Counted from the first letter of the stretch, positions 1 through 9,568 are shown. The stretch: 64,000 bases of DNA from an uncultured Eubacteriales bacterium (GCA_949288175.1 CASEIV010000002.1:1-64000), one strand, 5' to 3'. Notes: generated by a model from the letters alone, not told the origin. Program-made: numbers and translations.

Positions 1-102
1 GGTGTATCTTCTTTTGAAATATTACCAAAAGAAATAATAGAAGCATTGCCAACAGAGGAAGATTTGAATTTACACATTGATATAAATGAAGAAGATAGCT
101 AA
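1..102 (+). CDS. C-terminal end of an unidentified protein (partial)
   Basis: The window opens inside an open frame that runs 33 codons to a TAA at 100-102. The visible tail is acidic and ends in a run of Asp and Glu residues. The 5' part lies outside the window, and the tail is too short to assign to a family. It is followed by about 100 bp of AT-rich spacer before the next gene. Confidence 0.5.
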   Translation, partial: GVSSFEILPKEIIEALPTEEDLNLHIDINEEDS

Positions 103-204
103 TGATATGAAATTCTAATAAAGGAGTTTATATTTAATATAATAGAAACTAGAGGGATAAAATTAGGAGAAAATATAAATTTAAAATAAAAGAAAGGGAT
201 TTGA

Positions 205-1266
205 ATGAAAGATATATGGCAAAAAGATAAAATAAAGGACATAGAGTTAAAAAATAGAATTGTACGTTCTGCAACAAATGAACATTTGGGAACAATTGAT
301 GGTTGTATAACAGATGATTATATAAAAGTCTATCATGATTTGGCAAAGAGTGGAGTAGGATTAATAATTACTTCACATATGGCGATTGATAAAAATCAAA
401 GAGCTGATGTCACTCATATTTGTGTGAATGATAGTAGAAATAAAGAAAAACTAAAGTTATTAACTAATACAGTGCATGATTATGGGTCAAAAATAATTGC
501 TCAAATTTCTTATCCAGGTCATCATGGAAGTAAAATAGAAGGTCAAGTCGCTAAAACACCAAGTGAAACAGATAATACGAAGGCTCTTTCAATAGAGGAG
601 ATTAAAGAATGTGTTAGAAGTTATGTGAAAACAATTGAACTCCTACAAAGAGTTGGATTTGATGGAGTTCAATTACACATGGCTCATGGATACTTACTAA
701 GTGAATTTTTAGATCCATTTTATAATAAACGTACAGATAATTATGGTGGAACTGCAAATAACCGTTATCGAATTATTCATGAAATATTAACAGAAGCAAC
801 TAATAGTATAAAATCAAACTTTGCTATTATTGCTAAAATTGATACCATATCAAAAAATGAAGATCGTGATTTTATTAATCAACAGATTGAAGTATGTAAA
901 TGGTTAGAAATGGATGGAATAGATGCTATTGAAATCAGTGGGAATAATTTTAAAAAGTTAAATCAGCCAACACCATATTTTTTAGAAAATGCATTAAAGA
1001 TAAGAAATAAAGTGAATGTCCCAATAATTTTAGTTGGAGGTTTTAGAAATGTAAATCAGATGAATAATGCTTTAGAAAAAGGGATTGATTTTATTTCTAT
1101 GAGCCGTCCTTTTATAGCAGATGAAAATTTTGTCCAAAAATTAAAAAATGATGAAGAAAGCATATGTGTTAATTGTAATGAATGTTTTGAAATCTTTAAA
1201 ACACAGCATAAACGTTGTGCTTTAAGAAAGGATATAATTCATCAATTAGAAATTAATTTCCCTTAA
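205..1266 (+). CDS. Old yellow enzyme-type NADH:flavin oxidoreductase
   Basis: FMN-dependent ene-reductase of the OYE TIM-barrel family, expected to reduce activated C=C bonds in the cytoplasm; the substrate is not predictable. The sequence shows the substrate-binding His pair in LHMAHGYLL (about 158-161), the barrel signature NKRTDNYGG and the phosphate-binding stretch ending GGFRN and SMSRPFI. The C-terminus carries Cys at about 321, 324, 327 and 338 (CVNCNEC then KRC), the spacing used by 2,4-dienoyl-CoA reductase-like members for a 4Fe-4S cluster, but the NAD-binding domain of those larger enzymes is absent (353 aa). GAAAGGG precedes the ATG. It appears monocistronic. Confidence 0.88.
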   Translation: MKDIWQKDKIKDIELKNRIVRSATNEHLGTIDGCITDDYIKVYHDLAKSGVGLIITSHMAIDKNQRADVTHICVNDSRNKEKLKLLTNTVHDYGSKIIAQISYPGHHGSKIEGQVAKTPSETDNTKALSIEEIKECVRSYVKTIELLQRVGFDGVQLHMAHGYLLSEFLDPFYNKRTDNYGGTANNRYRIIHEILTEATNSIKSNFAIIAKIDTISKNEDRDFINQQIEVCKWLEMDGIDAIEISGNNFKKLNQPTPYFLENALKIRNKVNVPIILVGGFRNVNQMNNALEKGIDFISMSRPFIADENFVQKLKNDEESICVNCNECFEIFKTQHKRCALRKDIIHQLEINFP

Positions 1267-1293
1267 CAAAACTAATTATTAAAGGAAAGAAAA

Positions 1294-1392
1294 ATGAATA
1301 TAGGAATAGATGTAGATAACACTATAACAGATACACTGCTAGTATTAAAGAAATATTGTAAATAATATAATGATAAAGTCATAAAAAGATAA
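1294..1392 (+). pseudogene. Remnant of a HAD-type 5'-nucleotidase (NT5C-like) N-terminus
   Basis: A well-formed Shine-Dalgarno (AAAGGAAAG) and ATG start a reading frame beginning MNIGIDVDNTITDTL, which is the DxD motif I of NT5C-type nucleotidases. It stops at a TAA after 23 residues. The same frame continues with YNDKVIKR, which also fits the family, then hits another stop. The rest of the gene is missing and a hairpin follows. It lies 27 bp after the ene-reductase, so it was probably co-transcribed. I read this as a gene killed by a nonsense mutation and deletion. Confidence 0.6.
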
Positions 1393-1394
1393 GA

Positions 1395-1429
1395 AATATG
1401 ATGTGTAAAAGTGGACACATCATATTTTT
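1395..1429 (+). terminator. Intrinsic terminator
   Basis: Perfect 12-bp arms (AATATGATGTGT with ACACATCATATT) around an 8-nt loop, followed by TTTTA. It closes the ene-reductase/remnant unit ahead of metG. Confidence 0.75.
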
Positions 1430-1567
1430 ATGTAACCAATATAGACTTTTTCCTAAATTTATGATAATATATTTGTAAATTTTGTAAACAATAAAAGAAA
1501 AAAAGAAGTATGCAAAATGAAAATAAAATTTAAATTGTATGTATTAGAAATAAGGGAGATGAAAAAT

Positions 1568-3142
1568 TTGAACAATAAATTTTATGTAACAACACCAATT
1601 TATTATCCAAGCGGAAAATTTCATATAGGAACAGCCTATACAACCGTATTAGCAGACTCTTTGAAAAGATATCATCAATTAAAAGGTGAAGATGCATATA
1701 TGCTTACAGGAACAGATGAGCATGGTCAAAAAATTCAAGGAATTGCAGAAAAAAATGGTAAAGAACCAAAAGAATATGTGGATGAAATGGCTGAACAAGC
1801 AAAAGAATTATGGGCAAAAATGGGAGTATATTATGATGATTTTATTCAAACAACAGAAGAAAGACATACCAAAATTGTTCAAAAAATATTTGACAAATTT
1901 ATGGAACAAGGAGACATCTATAAAGGAGAATATGAAGGTTGGTATTGTGTACCATGTGAAACCTATTTTACAGAAACTCAATTAGTAGATGGAAAATGTC
2001 CAGACTGTGGTAGAGAAGTAAAATTAATGAAAGAAGAAGCATACTTCTTTAATATGAAGAAATATGTAGATAGATTAGTAAAATATTATGATGAACATCC
2101 TGATTTTATTAAGCCAGCATTTCGAAAAAATGAAATGATAAATAACTTTATCAAACCAGGATTAGAAGATTTATGTGTTACAAGAACCAGTTTTGATTGG
2201 GGAATTAAAGTATTAAAAGACCCAAAACATGTGATTTATGTATGGGTAGATGCCTTAACCAACTATTTAACAGCTTTGGGATATCTATCTGATGATGATA
2301 CATTATTCCAAAAATACTGGCCAGCAGATTTACAAATTGTAGGAAAAGATATTGCTAGATTCCATTTGATTTATTGGCCAATATTCTTAATGGCGTTAGA
2401 CTTACCATTACCAAAGACCATTATGGTACACAACTGGATTATGATGAAAGATGGAAAAATGTCTAAATCAAAAGGAAATGTCATTTATCCAGAAACCTTA
2501 ATTGATAGATATGGACTAGATCCAACTAGATATTTCTTACTTAGAGAAATGCCAGTAGGTCAAGATGGAATCTTTTCACCAGAAGCATTTGTTGAAAGAT
2601 ATAACTTTGATTTATGCAATGATTTAAGTAATTTAGTTAATAGAACTGTATCAATGGTAAATAAATATTTTGAAGGACATGTTCCAGAGTATAATGGAAC
2701 ACCAAATGCAGTAGATAAAGAATTAGAAGACTATTCTACAGAAAAAATCAAAAACTTCGAGGAAAAATTAAATGAATACGAAATCGCAAGTGCTTTACAA
2801 GAAATATGGGATTTAATTGCAAGAACCAATAAATATATTGATGAAACAATGCCTTGGACCTTAGCCAAAGAAGAAAAAACAGATGAATTAAAATCTGCAA
2901 TGTATCATTTAATTGAAAATTTAAGAAAAATTGCAATCTTAATTAAGCCATTTATGACAGATACAGCCAATAATATTTTAAGACAAATTGGTATAACAGA
3001 TGTTGATCATATCAGATGGAATGATATCTATGCATATGATACTTTAAAAGATATGAAGGTAATTGAAAAAGGAGAACCTATTTTCATGAGATTAAAAGTA
3101 GATGAGGAAGTAGAGTACTTAAAATCTGTTATGAAAAAGTAA
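1568..3142 (+). CDS. metG: Methionyl-tRNA synthetase, short form
   Basis: Charges tRNA-Met with methionine in the cytoplasm. Class I synthetase: HIGH-type motif FHIG (about 18-21), two zinc-knuckle Cys pairs (CVPC and CPDC) and KMSKS (about 297-301), followed by the helical anticodon-binding domain. At about 524 aa it ends shortly after that domain and lacks the C-terminal EMAP-II/Trbp111 dimerisation domain present in the roughly 660-aa Bacillus form. Start choice: the frame is open from ATG 1517, but AAGGGAG at 1552-1558 lies 9 nt before TTG 1568 and directly abuts ATG 1559, so TTG 1568 is preferred. No T-box leader is visible. Confidence 0.95.
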   Translation: MNNKFYVTTPIYYPSGKFHIGTAYTTVLADSLKRYHQLKGEDAYMLTGTDEHGQKIQGIAEKNGKEPKEYVDEMAEQAKELWAKMGVYYDDFIQTTEERHTKIVQKIFDKFMEQGDIYKGEYEGWYCVPCETYFTETQLVDGKCPDCGREVKLMKEEAYFFNMKKYVDRLVKYYDEHPDFIKPAFRKNEMINNFIKPGLEDLCVTRTSFDWGIKVLKDPKHVIYVWVDALTNYLTALGYLSDDDTLFQKYWPADLQIVGKDIARFHLIYWPIFLMALDLPLPKTIMVHNWIMMKDGKMSKSKGNVIYPETLIDRYGLDPTRYFLLREMPVGQDGIFSPEAFVERYNFDLCNDLSNLVNRTVSMVNKYFEGHVPEYNGTPNAVDKELEDYSTEKIKNFEEKLNEYEIASALQEIWDLIARTNKYIDETMPWTLAKEEKTDELKSAMYHLIENLRKIAILIKPFMTDTANNILRQIGITDVDHIRWNDIYAYDTLKDMKVIEKGEPIFMRLKVDEEVEYLKSVMKK

Positions 3143-3161
3143 CATAAAATGGAGATAAATG

Positions 3162-3202
3162 AAAAACTTTGATAAATCATGTAAATTATCAAAGTTTTTT
3201 TC
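3162..3202 (+). terminator. Intrinsic terminator after metG
   Basis: Arms AAAACTTTGATAA and TTATCAAAGTTTT around a 10-nt loop, continuing into a T7 tract. Confidence 0.85.
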
Positions 3203-3313
3203 TATTCCTATACAATTTTTTGACAAAATAGTATATAATATAAACGAAAAATAGAAAAAATTTAAAATAAAATACAAAATTATAGGAAAATGAAAATGAA
3301 GGAAGAGAAAAAT

Positions 3314-4192
3314 ATGGCTTTAGTACCTGCAAAATTTAGATTTACTACAAAAGAAAAGACATTAATGGTAGTTATTATGGTGCTAATGGTTATAGGAATT
3401 ATTGTTACATGGATAAATTGTGCTAAAATCATGAAGTCAAATGCAGAATATGAATTAGCCTATCAACAATACCAGGAAGCACTTATAAAAGAGCAGGAAG
3501 AACTAGAGAGAAAAAGACAAGAAAAATTACCAAAGTTAACAGAAGCTGGAATAGAAAATATGAATCATATATATAGTTCTGATACCAAACGAGCTTTTTT
3601 AACATTTGATGATGGACCATCTAGCAATACGAATCAAATATTAGATATATTAAATGAACGAGGGATTAAAGCGACTTTTTTTGTATTAGGTTCAAATGTT
3701 GAGAAAAATCCGGAAGTTGTAAAAAGAATGTATGATGAAGGACATTTTATTGCCAATCATGGATATTCACATGTATATGAAACAATTTATCAATCACCAC
3801 AAGCAGTATTAGATGAATATAACAAATGTAATCAAGTGGTAAGAGATGCGATTGGAGAACAAGAATATAATTCACATTTATTCCGATTTCCAGGTGGTTT
3901 GGTAGGAGGAAAATATGCAGATATAAAAAATCAAGCAAATGATTTACTTTTGCAAAATAATATTGTACATGTAGACTGGAATGCATTAAATGGAGATTCT
4001 GAAACAACAAATCCTACTATTGAATATGAAATGCAACGAATACAAGAAACTGTAGGAGATAAACAAAGTGTAGTAATATTAATGCATGATGCACAAGCGA
4101 AAAAAGTAACTGTAGAAGCTTTGCCAGGTATAATTGATTATTTAAAAGGGCAAGGATATGAATTTAAGAATTTTTATGAAATCATTAAATAG
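3314..4192 (+). CDS. Membrane-anchored polysaccharide deacetylase (NodB domain)
   Basis: Likely peptidoglycan or chitooligosaccharide N-deacetylase of carbohydrate esterase family 4, acting outside the membrane. Residues about 15-35 form one transmembrane helix, followed by a Gln/Glu/Lys-rich helical stalk. The NodB motifs are present in order: TFDDGP (catalytic Asp), the metal-binding HGYSH, RFPGG, DWNALNGDS and LMHDAQ. The first ATG in frame is at 3290, but GGAAGAG at 3301-3307 fits ATG 3314 better, giving 292 aa. The next gene starts 14 bp downstream and is probably co-transcribed. Confidence 0.9.
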   Translation: MALVPAKFRFTTKEKTLMVVIMVLMVIGIIVTWINCAKIMKSNAEYELAYQQYQEALIKEQEELERKRQEKLPKLTEAGIENMNHIYSSDTKRAFLTFDDGPSSNTNQILDILNERGIKATFFVLGSNVEKNPEVVKRMYDEGHFIANHGYSHVYETIYQSPQAVLDEYNKCNQVVRDAIGEQEYNSHLFRFPGGLVGGKYADIKNQANDLLLQNNIVHVDWNALNGDSETTNPTIEYEMQRIQETVGDKQSVVILMHDAQAKKVTVEALPGIIDYLKGQGYEFKNFYEIIK

Positions 4193-4206
4193 AGAGGAGA
4201 ATTGTT

Positions 4207-6603
4207 TTGCCAAAGAAAACAGGAGAAAAAATAGATGAAATCAAAGAGAAATTGGACTATTTGGGATTAAATTTAGAAGATGCTAAAAATCAATTTGAAA
4301 ATTATGAACCATTAAAATTTAGAGTTCCTAAATTTTACGATGAGAAACAATATAGACAATATCGTTATGTACCAATTAAAGATATACAAATTTTATTAAC
4401 ACCAACCAATCGACTAGATGATATACAAGAAAAATATAAAAAAGCAAGTCCAATATCTGAATATCTAGATGCAGAAGATGAAAAAAATTTCTTAAAACAT
4501 ACAACATTTTTACGTATGTTAAAAGAATTAAGAGTAGAAGAAGTAGAAAAGATACAAGAAGAACAAGCAAAATTAAATAAAAAGATTCCATTCAAAGTAA
4601 AGTTTGAAGGAAATTATTTATGGCAAATTTATTATGCAGAAGATACGGATCAATATTTTATGTTAGTTCCAACAGAGGATACAAATTATTCAACCTTTTT
4701 CTTTTTATTAAAAAAACAATTAGAAAAAAGAAAAACAGGAAAAATATTTGTACCAATTCGAAATGTTACTTATAGTAATACGTATTATAAGAAGTCAGAA
4801 TTTGAAGACTTAGAAAATTATTTATGGCTATTTACAAAAGATTGGCCATTAATTTATGAAGTATATGATAAAAGTGGGAAATTATCGATTCATATTGTAG
4901 GAGAAACAGAAGTATATGGAAAAATTAGAAGTCCATATAAAATTAAAATTAGTAGTTTAGTAGAAGCAACACAATTTTATAAATTATTAAAAGCGATGTT
5001 TATCTTACAAACAGAATTGCCACATTATTTTGAATTTACAACCAATATTACAAAAGGTGGAGAACTAGAATTTTATAATAATGATTATAAGCTAGAATAT
5101 GAAAATATTGCAGAATGGATAAATGATGAATATGAAGTAGGAACAGAAAAACAAGAATTAATTGGTGAACTATTAGAAGAAAATAAAAAGAAATTAGATA
5201 ATTTAAAAATCATTGCTGCTTCGCAAGAAATAGAATATTTAGCAAAAGAAAAGCAAATATCTACTTTCTTAGAATGTAAGAAAACATTTTTTGGTAAATT
5301 CAAATATTATTTTAAATATAGTAAAAAGAATAAAAAACAAACAATGAAAGACAATGTATCAGAAGAGAAAACAGAAGAGAACATAACAGAAAAGAGCACT
5401 TCTAAAACCAAGAAAGAAAAATCAAAAAATACGAAAAAACCATCAATGAAAAAAGAAAACTATACAATAGAAGAATTAATAGAATTATATAAAGCATATG
5501 AATTAGATGAAACAGAATTAAAAAATATATTAATGGATGTAAATGCATTAAAATTAAAAAACAAAAATATGCAAAAGAAAATAGAAAATGCAGTAAATTT
5601 TATACAAGAAATAGATAATCACAAAAGAAGTATATTTGAATTTTGGAAATATAGTAATAAAGACGAAGTAGCTTCTCTAGCAGAAGGAGAAGAGGAAGAA
5701 GTTAATATTATAAAAAAGGTAACAAAAGTATTTGACTATCAGCAAGATTTAGAAGATTTCGGAAATACCATGGATCAGATAGAAAGAAAAGCATTATCCA
5801 AAAGTGAAACAGATAGTATATATTTAACAACAACGAATATTTTACCTTTATTAAATAAAGTAAAAAATAATGAGGTATTGCCAAAAGAAATAGAAAACAA
5901 TTTAAAAGAATTAAAGAAAGAAGCGCAAGAGGAAAATGTATTACATGAAATAGAAGAATTTGATATATTTGGTGGAATGTCACAAGATGCAACAAAGATT
6001 TCTAAGATAGCTAATAAAAATCATAGAGAAATTGCAAAAGATAAATTTAATATTCTTGAAATCAATAAAAATACAAAACAAATAGGATATAAATTGGCTT
6101 TAGAAACAGTTGTAGATAATATAAAAAAGGCATTAGATAAGGTTGTGATTATTGATGATTTACCAGTATATAAAATATTGGATAATGAAAAGTTAGAACC
6201 TAAAGATATTAATATTTTTAATATAAATCCTGAAAATGAAATTCATGAAAATATAAAGGATAAGGGAAATAAATTTAACTTATATAAAATCAATATAAAA
6301 AGAGGAATGAATGGAATTAGTTATACCAATATCATTTTCTATGACAATCAAAATAAAACATTGCCAATTGGACAAAATATATCAACTAAAATATTGGTAG
6401 ATTTGTCAAAAGTAGATTTAAAATTAATTAATAGAACATCATTTAAAATGACAGAAATAGAAGATGAGAAAGACGACTTTTCAAAAGTAAATATAAAAAC
6501 ATTTCAAGTTTTTGAATATGATGTCATTTTAAAAGAAGAAAATAATAAACCAGAAGAAAAAGAAGTAAAGAAAGATGAAGAAGACGAAAAAATAGAATTT
6601 TGA
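4207..6603 (+). CDS. Large charged protein of unknown function (798 aa)
   Basis: I do not recognise a named domain. The start is TTG, backed by AGAGGAGA just upstream. Residues 1 to about 330 look globular, with many aromatic residues (for example ENYLWLFTKDWPLIYE) and no membrane segment. Residues about 375-425 are a low-complexity Lys/Glu/Thr linker. Residues about 425-540 are helical and coiled-coil-like, and the tail ends in an acidic Lys/Glu run. It follows the deacetylase by 14 bp, so a shared envelope-related role is possible but is only inferred. The TGA stop sits on the first base of a 63-bp inverted-repeat arm. Confidence 0.75.
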   Translation: MPKKTGEKIDEIKEKLDYLGLNLEDAKNQFENYEPLKFRVPKFYDEKQYRQYRYVPIKDIQILLTPTNRLDDIQEKYKKASPISEYLDAEDEKNFLKHTTFLRMLKELRVEEVEKIQEEQAKLNKKIPFKVKFEGNYLWQIYYAEDTDQYFMLVPTEDTNYSTFFFLLKKQLEKRKTGKIFVPIRNVTYSNTYYKKSEFEDLENYLWLFTKDWPLIYEVYDKSGKLSIHIVGETEVYGKIRSPYKIKISSLVEATQFYKLLKAMFILQTELPHYFEFTTNITKGGELEFYNNDYKLEYENIAEWINDEYEVGTEKQELIGELLEENKKKLDNLKIIAASQEIEYLAKEKQISTFLECKKTFFGKFKYYFKYSKKNKKQTMKDNVSEEKTEENITEKSTSKTKKEKSKNTKKPSMKKENYTIEELIELYKAYELDETELKNILMDVNALKLKNKNMQKKIENAVNFIQEIDNHKRSIFEFWKYSNKDEVASLAEGEEEEVNIIKKVTKVFDYQQDLEDFGNTMDQIERKALSKSETDSIYLTTTNILPLLNKVKNNEVLPKEIENNLKELKKEAQEENVLHEIEEFDIFGGMSQDATKISKIANKNHREIAKDKFNILEINKNTKQIGYKLALETVVDNIKKALDKVVIIDDLPVYKILDNEKLEPKDINIFNINPENEIHENIKDKGNKFNLYKINIKRGMNGISYTNIIFYDNQNKTLPIGQNISTKILVDLSKVDLKLINRTSFKMTEIEDEKDDFSKVNIKTFQVFEYDVILKEENNKPEEKEVKKDEEDEKIEF

Positions 6604-6847
6604 CAGATTGAAAGCTTTTTAAAGCCTAGCCAATAGGGCATGTTACCCTAGATTAAATTAATTTTTCGGTTCAATACGGAATTTTAGAATTTCTAAAATA
6701 ATTTTATGGCTCCCTTCCAAACACAAGGTTTGAACTCTTTCCATAAAATTATTAAGAAATTCTAGCATTCCTCCAATCGCATTCAAAATTAATTTAATCT
6801 AGGGTAACATGCCCTATTGGCTAGGCTTTAAAAAGCTTTCAATCTGT
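6603..6847. repeat. 245-bp fold-back element with perfect 63-bp arms
   Basis: Arms at 6603-6665 and 6785-6847 are exact reverse complements. Inside them lies a second palindrome (AATAATTTTATGG at about 6697-6709 against CCATAAAATTATT at about 6741-6753, extended by AGAAATTC), so nearly the whole element folds into one cruciform. There is no open frame and no target-site duplication that I can see. It may also terminate the upstream unit. Confidence 0.9.
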
Positions 6848-6903
6848 TATTCTAATAACAAAACTTTCTCTAAAACATAGTATAGTAGAAAAAGGAGGAA
6901 GGT

Positions 6904-8157
6904 ATGTTAAAAAAATTTATATCAGGAATTATCATATTTGTTTTTGTCTTTTGTATACAGATAAATCATACATATGCATTAACACCTGCATCAAATTTAA
7001 GTTACCAAGGAATTGATGTTAGTAATTGGCAAGGACATATCAATTATGCAGAAGTAAGAGATGCTGGGATACAGGTTGTATACATAAAGGCAAGTCAAGG
7101 GACAAATATAAAAGATGCGTATTTTGATATTAATTATGAAAATGCAAAAGCAAATGGATTGCGTGTGGGATTTTATCATTATTTAACAGCTACAAGCACA
7201 GAACAAGCGAGAGAAGAAGCAAACTATTTTGTATCTGTCATTTCTGGAAAAACACCAGATTGTAAATTGGTATTAGACTATGAAACTTTTGGAGGTGTAG
7301 GAAGAGAAGAAATTAATAACATCGCCAGGACCTTTATGGAACGTGTAGAAGAATTGACTAACAAAGAAGTTATTTTATATAGTGACTTATCAAATGCTAG
7401 AAGTACATTTGATACAAGTCTGGCAGAAGATTATGATTTATGGATTGCTTATTATGAAAATAGGAATAATCTAATTAACATAGAAACCAGTTGGAATACA
7501 TATATTGGTATTCAATACACAGATAGAGGTAGAGTAAATGGGATTAATGGTAATGTAGATAGAGATTTATATACAGAAGAAATCTTTTTAGATGAAACTT
7601 CTGAAATTGCGAATAATAGTGGAAATACAACTCCAAACAATACAGAAAGTGTAGAATATACCGTACAAAGTGGAGATACCTTAAGTGCTATTGCAAGAAG
7701 ATATGGTACAACTGTACAAGAATTGGTAGATATTAACAATATACAAAATCCAGATTTGATTTATCCAGGAGAAAAACTAAGAATTCTTACGAATTCTACA
7801 ATACCAGGCAATGAAGAAAGAGGAACAGGAGATATTATTTATACAGTTCAAAGGGGAAATACCTTATCACAAATAGCAAGAGAATATCATGTGAGTGTAG
7901 AACATATTGTGGAATTAAACAATATAGAAAATCCAAATCTAATTTATCCAGGTCAAAAATTAAGAATTACAGAAAGTGATGTGACAGAATTAGCTCCAGT
8001 AGATAATACCATTCAAGTATATTATGTTGTAAAAGAAGGGGATACATTAAATGGTATTGCTAGAAGATTTGGAATTACTTTAAATGAAATTTTACAATAT
8101 AATGATATCCAAAATCCAAATTTAATTTATCCAGGGCAAACCATTAAAATTGTATAA
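6904..8157 (+). CDS. Secreted GH25 lysozyme with three LysM repeats
   Basis: Predicted extracellular muramidase cleaving the MurNAc-GlcNAc bond of peptidoglycan. A signal peptide (hydrophobic 8-20, cleavage likely after TYA at 25) is followed by a GH25 domain (about 34-230) with the conserved GIDVSNWQG and the catalytic Asp/Glu stretch LDYETF. Three C-terminal LysM modules (about 248-292, 315-358, 372-416) each contain SGDTL/RGNTL/EGDTL and end NLIYPG or DLIYPG, and would bind the glycan. AGGAGG-type RBS at 6893-6899. It is probably a cell-separation or spore-related autolysin, and the phage-type alternative lacks phage neighbours. Confidence 0.93.
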   Translation: MLKKFISGIIIFVFVFCIQINHTYALTPASNLSYQGIDVSNWQGHINYAEVRDAGIQVVYIKASQGTNIKDAYFDINYENAKANGLRVGFYHYLTATSTEQAREEANYFVSVISGKTPDCKLVLDYETFGGVGREEINNIARTFMERVEELTNKEVILYSDLSNARSTFDTSLAEDYDLWIAYYENRNNLINIETSWNTYIGIQYTDRGRVNGINGNVDRDLYTEEIFLDETSEIANNSGNTTPNNTESVEYTVQSGDTLSAIARRYGTTVQELVDINNIQNPDLIYPGEKLRILTNSTIPGNEERGTGDIIYTVQRGNTLSQIAREYHVSVEHIVELNNIENPNLIYPGQKLRITESDVTELAPVDNTIQVYYVVKEGDTLNGIARRFGITLNEILQYNDIQNPNLIYPGQTIKIV

Positions 8158-8239
8158 ATGAAACTTTTAAAAAAGTTATCAATTTTTTCTAGACTTTTTT
8201 TTAGATATGTGCTAATATATATTAGTACATATTTTTTAT

Positions 8240-8322
8240 GCCGATGTGGCGGAATTGGTAGACGCACTGGACTCAAAATCCAGCGGGAAACCATGTGGGT
8301 TCGAGTCCCACCATCGGTACCA
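8240..8322 (+). tRNA. tRNA-Leu (anticodon CAA)
   Basis: Full cloverleaf with long variable arm. The acceptor GCCGATG pairs with CATCGGT (G-U first pair), discriminator A and encoded CCA. The anticodon stem CTGGA/TCCAG encloses loop CTCAAAA, giving CAA. T-arm GGGTTCGAGTCCC. GTGCTAATATAT just upstream is shared with the other tRNA-Leu gene of this window. Confidence 0.97.
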
Positions 8323-8362
8323 ATGATGTTTCTGTTCTAACTAATAAAACAGATAAATACAA

Positions 8363-8392
8363 ATATCATTCTGAAAAGGATGGTATTTTTTT
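8363..8392 (+). terminator. Terminator after tRNA-Leu
   Basis: ATATCATTC pairs with GGATGGTAT (two G-U pairs) and is followed by seven T. Confidence 0.65.
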
Positions 8393-8660
8393 GTTGTAAA
8401 AATCCAATAAATTTTATTGCCTCACAGCCCCCCGAGTTATGATGGTACGTCATAACTCATAGGGGGTTAGGACTTATGTCAGAGTCAAAGTTCTGTGTTA
8501 CGAAGAAATTTCAAATTGATTTTACAGGGATTATGGAAGTACTAAAATATTGTAGTAAATATTATCTAAAATGTTAGCACAGAGCATCTAGGTAAATAAA
8601 TATTAGTTTAACTGGAGGGCTGTGCATAACCTCCAGTTAATTAATTTTGGAGGTGTAAAT
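8393..8660 (+). other. Gene-poor stretch with two strong hairpins
   Basis: No recognisable gene. A hairpin at 8428-8466 pairs C-rich CCCCC plus GAGTTATGA with TCATAACTC plus GGGGG. A perfect 11-bp hairpin at 8608-8640 (TTAACTGGAGG/CCTCCAGTTAA) has no T-tract. A 33-codon frame from ATG 8476 to TAG 8577 has no clear RBS and no recognised similarity. Together with the broken gene that follows, this looks like eroded accessory DNA. Confidence 0.5.
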
Positions 8661-8813
8661 ATGGAGTTTATTATTAGAGAACTTTAGAAAGATGACAGTA
8701 ACAAACGGTTTGTAGAATTACAAAGAGAATATTTGGCACATATGGATAAGTTCGATAAAGATTATTCAGAAGGAATAGCACTTGTCAAGCAAACAAGTGG
8801 CATTTCTATATAA
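8661..8813 (+). pseudogene. Short broken gene, possibly a GNAT acetyltransferase start
   Basis: TTGGAGGTG lies 8 nt before an ATG starting MEFIIREL, then an in-frame TAG, then KDDSNKRFVELQ through to TAA at 8811-8813. MEFIIREL followed by KDD is the kind of start seen in GNAT acetyltransferases, but the rest of the fold is missing, so the family is uncertain. A small palindrome (CACTTGT/ACAAGTG) near the end may mark the deletion point. Confidence 0.4.
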
Positions 8814-8924
8814 AATTATTAATTATAATTTCTACTTTTTTATTATTACTAAAATAAATTTATTGTATAAAATTTAAATAAATATTATAATAAAATTAAA
8901 ATATTGAAATGTGAGGTATGAAAT

Positions 8925-9506
8925 ATGTATAATGAAAAAAATATATTGTTAATTCATGGATTTAATGGAATACCAAAGATTTTTTATTATTTCCAAAAAG
9001 AATTAGAAGCACAAGGATACAAAGTTATAATTCCGAAATTTCCTGTTAGAGAAGAAATAAATATAAATGCTTATTTTAAAATATTTGATATATATAGAAA
9101 CATGATGAATGAAGATTTAATTGTAGTTGCACATTCTATTGGAAACCCAATGTTTATAAAATATATTTGCAAAAATAATATAAATATAGGTCTTTATATA
9201 AGTTTAGCTGGATTTGCAGAGCCATTTCATGTTGAAGGTAAAGATGTTCTAAATCAAGTTGTTAAACCTTTAAAAATAACTGATGAAGAAAAAGAAAGAA
9301 ATGTAAATTTGATAAAAGAAAAATATTCAATTTATAGTGATAATGATCATATTGTACCATTTAACATATTAGAAAAATATACTTCAGTTGTTGATTCTAA
9401 ACCAGTATTTATTTCTGGAATAGGACATATGGGAAAGAAAATTGGGTTAGAAGAATTACCTGAAGTAATAAAAATTATTCAAGAAAGTAATTATAAAAAA
9501 ATATAA
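8925..9506 (+). CDS. Small alpha/beta hydrolase (RBBP9/YdeN-like)
   Basis: Serine hydrolase fold of about 193 aa. It opens with ILLIHGFNG (oxyanion loop). The nucleophile elbow is AHSIGN (Ser about 68), the acid is in YSDNDHIVPF, and the catalytic His in GIGHMG. These positions match RBBP9/YdeN proteins, whose natural substrates are mostly unknown; it is probably a cytoplasmic esterase. GAGGT RBS 8 nt before ATG. Monocistronic with its own terminator. Confidence 0.8.
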   Translation: MYNEKNILLIHGFNGIPKIFYYFQKELEAQGYKVIIPKFPVREEININAYFKIFDIYRNMMNEDLIVVAHSIGNPMFIKYICKNNINIGLYISLAGFAEPFHVEGKDVLNQVVKPLKITDEEKERNVNLIKEKYSIYSDNDHIVPFNILEKYTSVVDSKPVFISGIGHMGKKIGLEELPEVIKIIQESNYKKI

Positions 9507-9525
9507 GCTAGAAATAATAGCTAAT

Positions 9526-9568
9526 AAAATGAAGAAAATCTCAAATATTGATTTTCTCCATTTTAATG
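9526..9568 (+). terminator. Terminator after the hydrolase gene
   Basis: AAAATGAAGAAAATC pairs with GATTTTCTCCATTTT (one mismatch) across a 9-nt loop. A second small palindrome (CATAGCTT/AAGCTATG) follows at about 9573-9590. Confidence 0.7.

Noticed and set aside
1430..1567. T-box leader of metG
   Set aside because: No T-box sequence, specifier loop or terminator/antiterminator pair could be seen.
8158..8340. Open frame of 60 codons directly after the lysozyme gene
   Set aside because: It runs through the tRNA-Leu(CAA) gene and has no RBS.
8476..8577. 33-codon frame starting MSESKFCVTK
   Set aside because: No convincing RBS or similarity, and it lies in a decayed area between hairpins.
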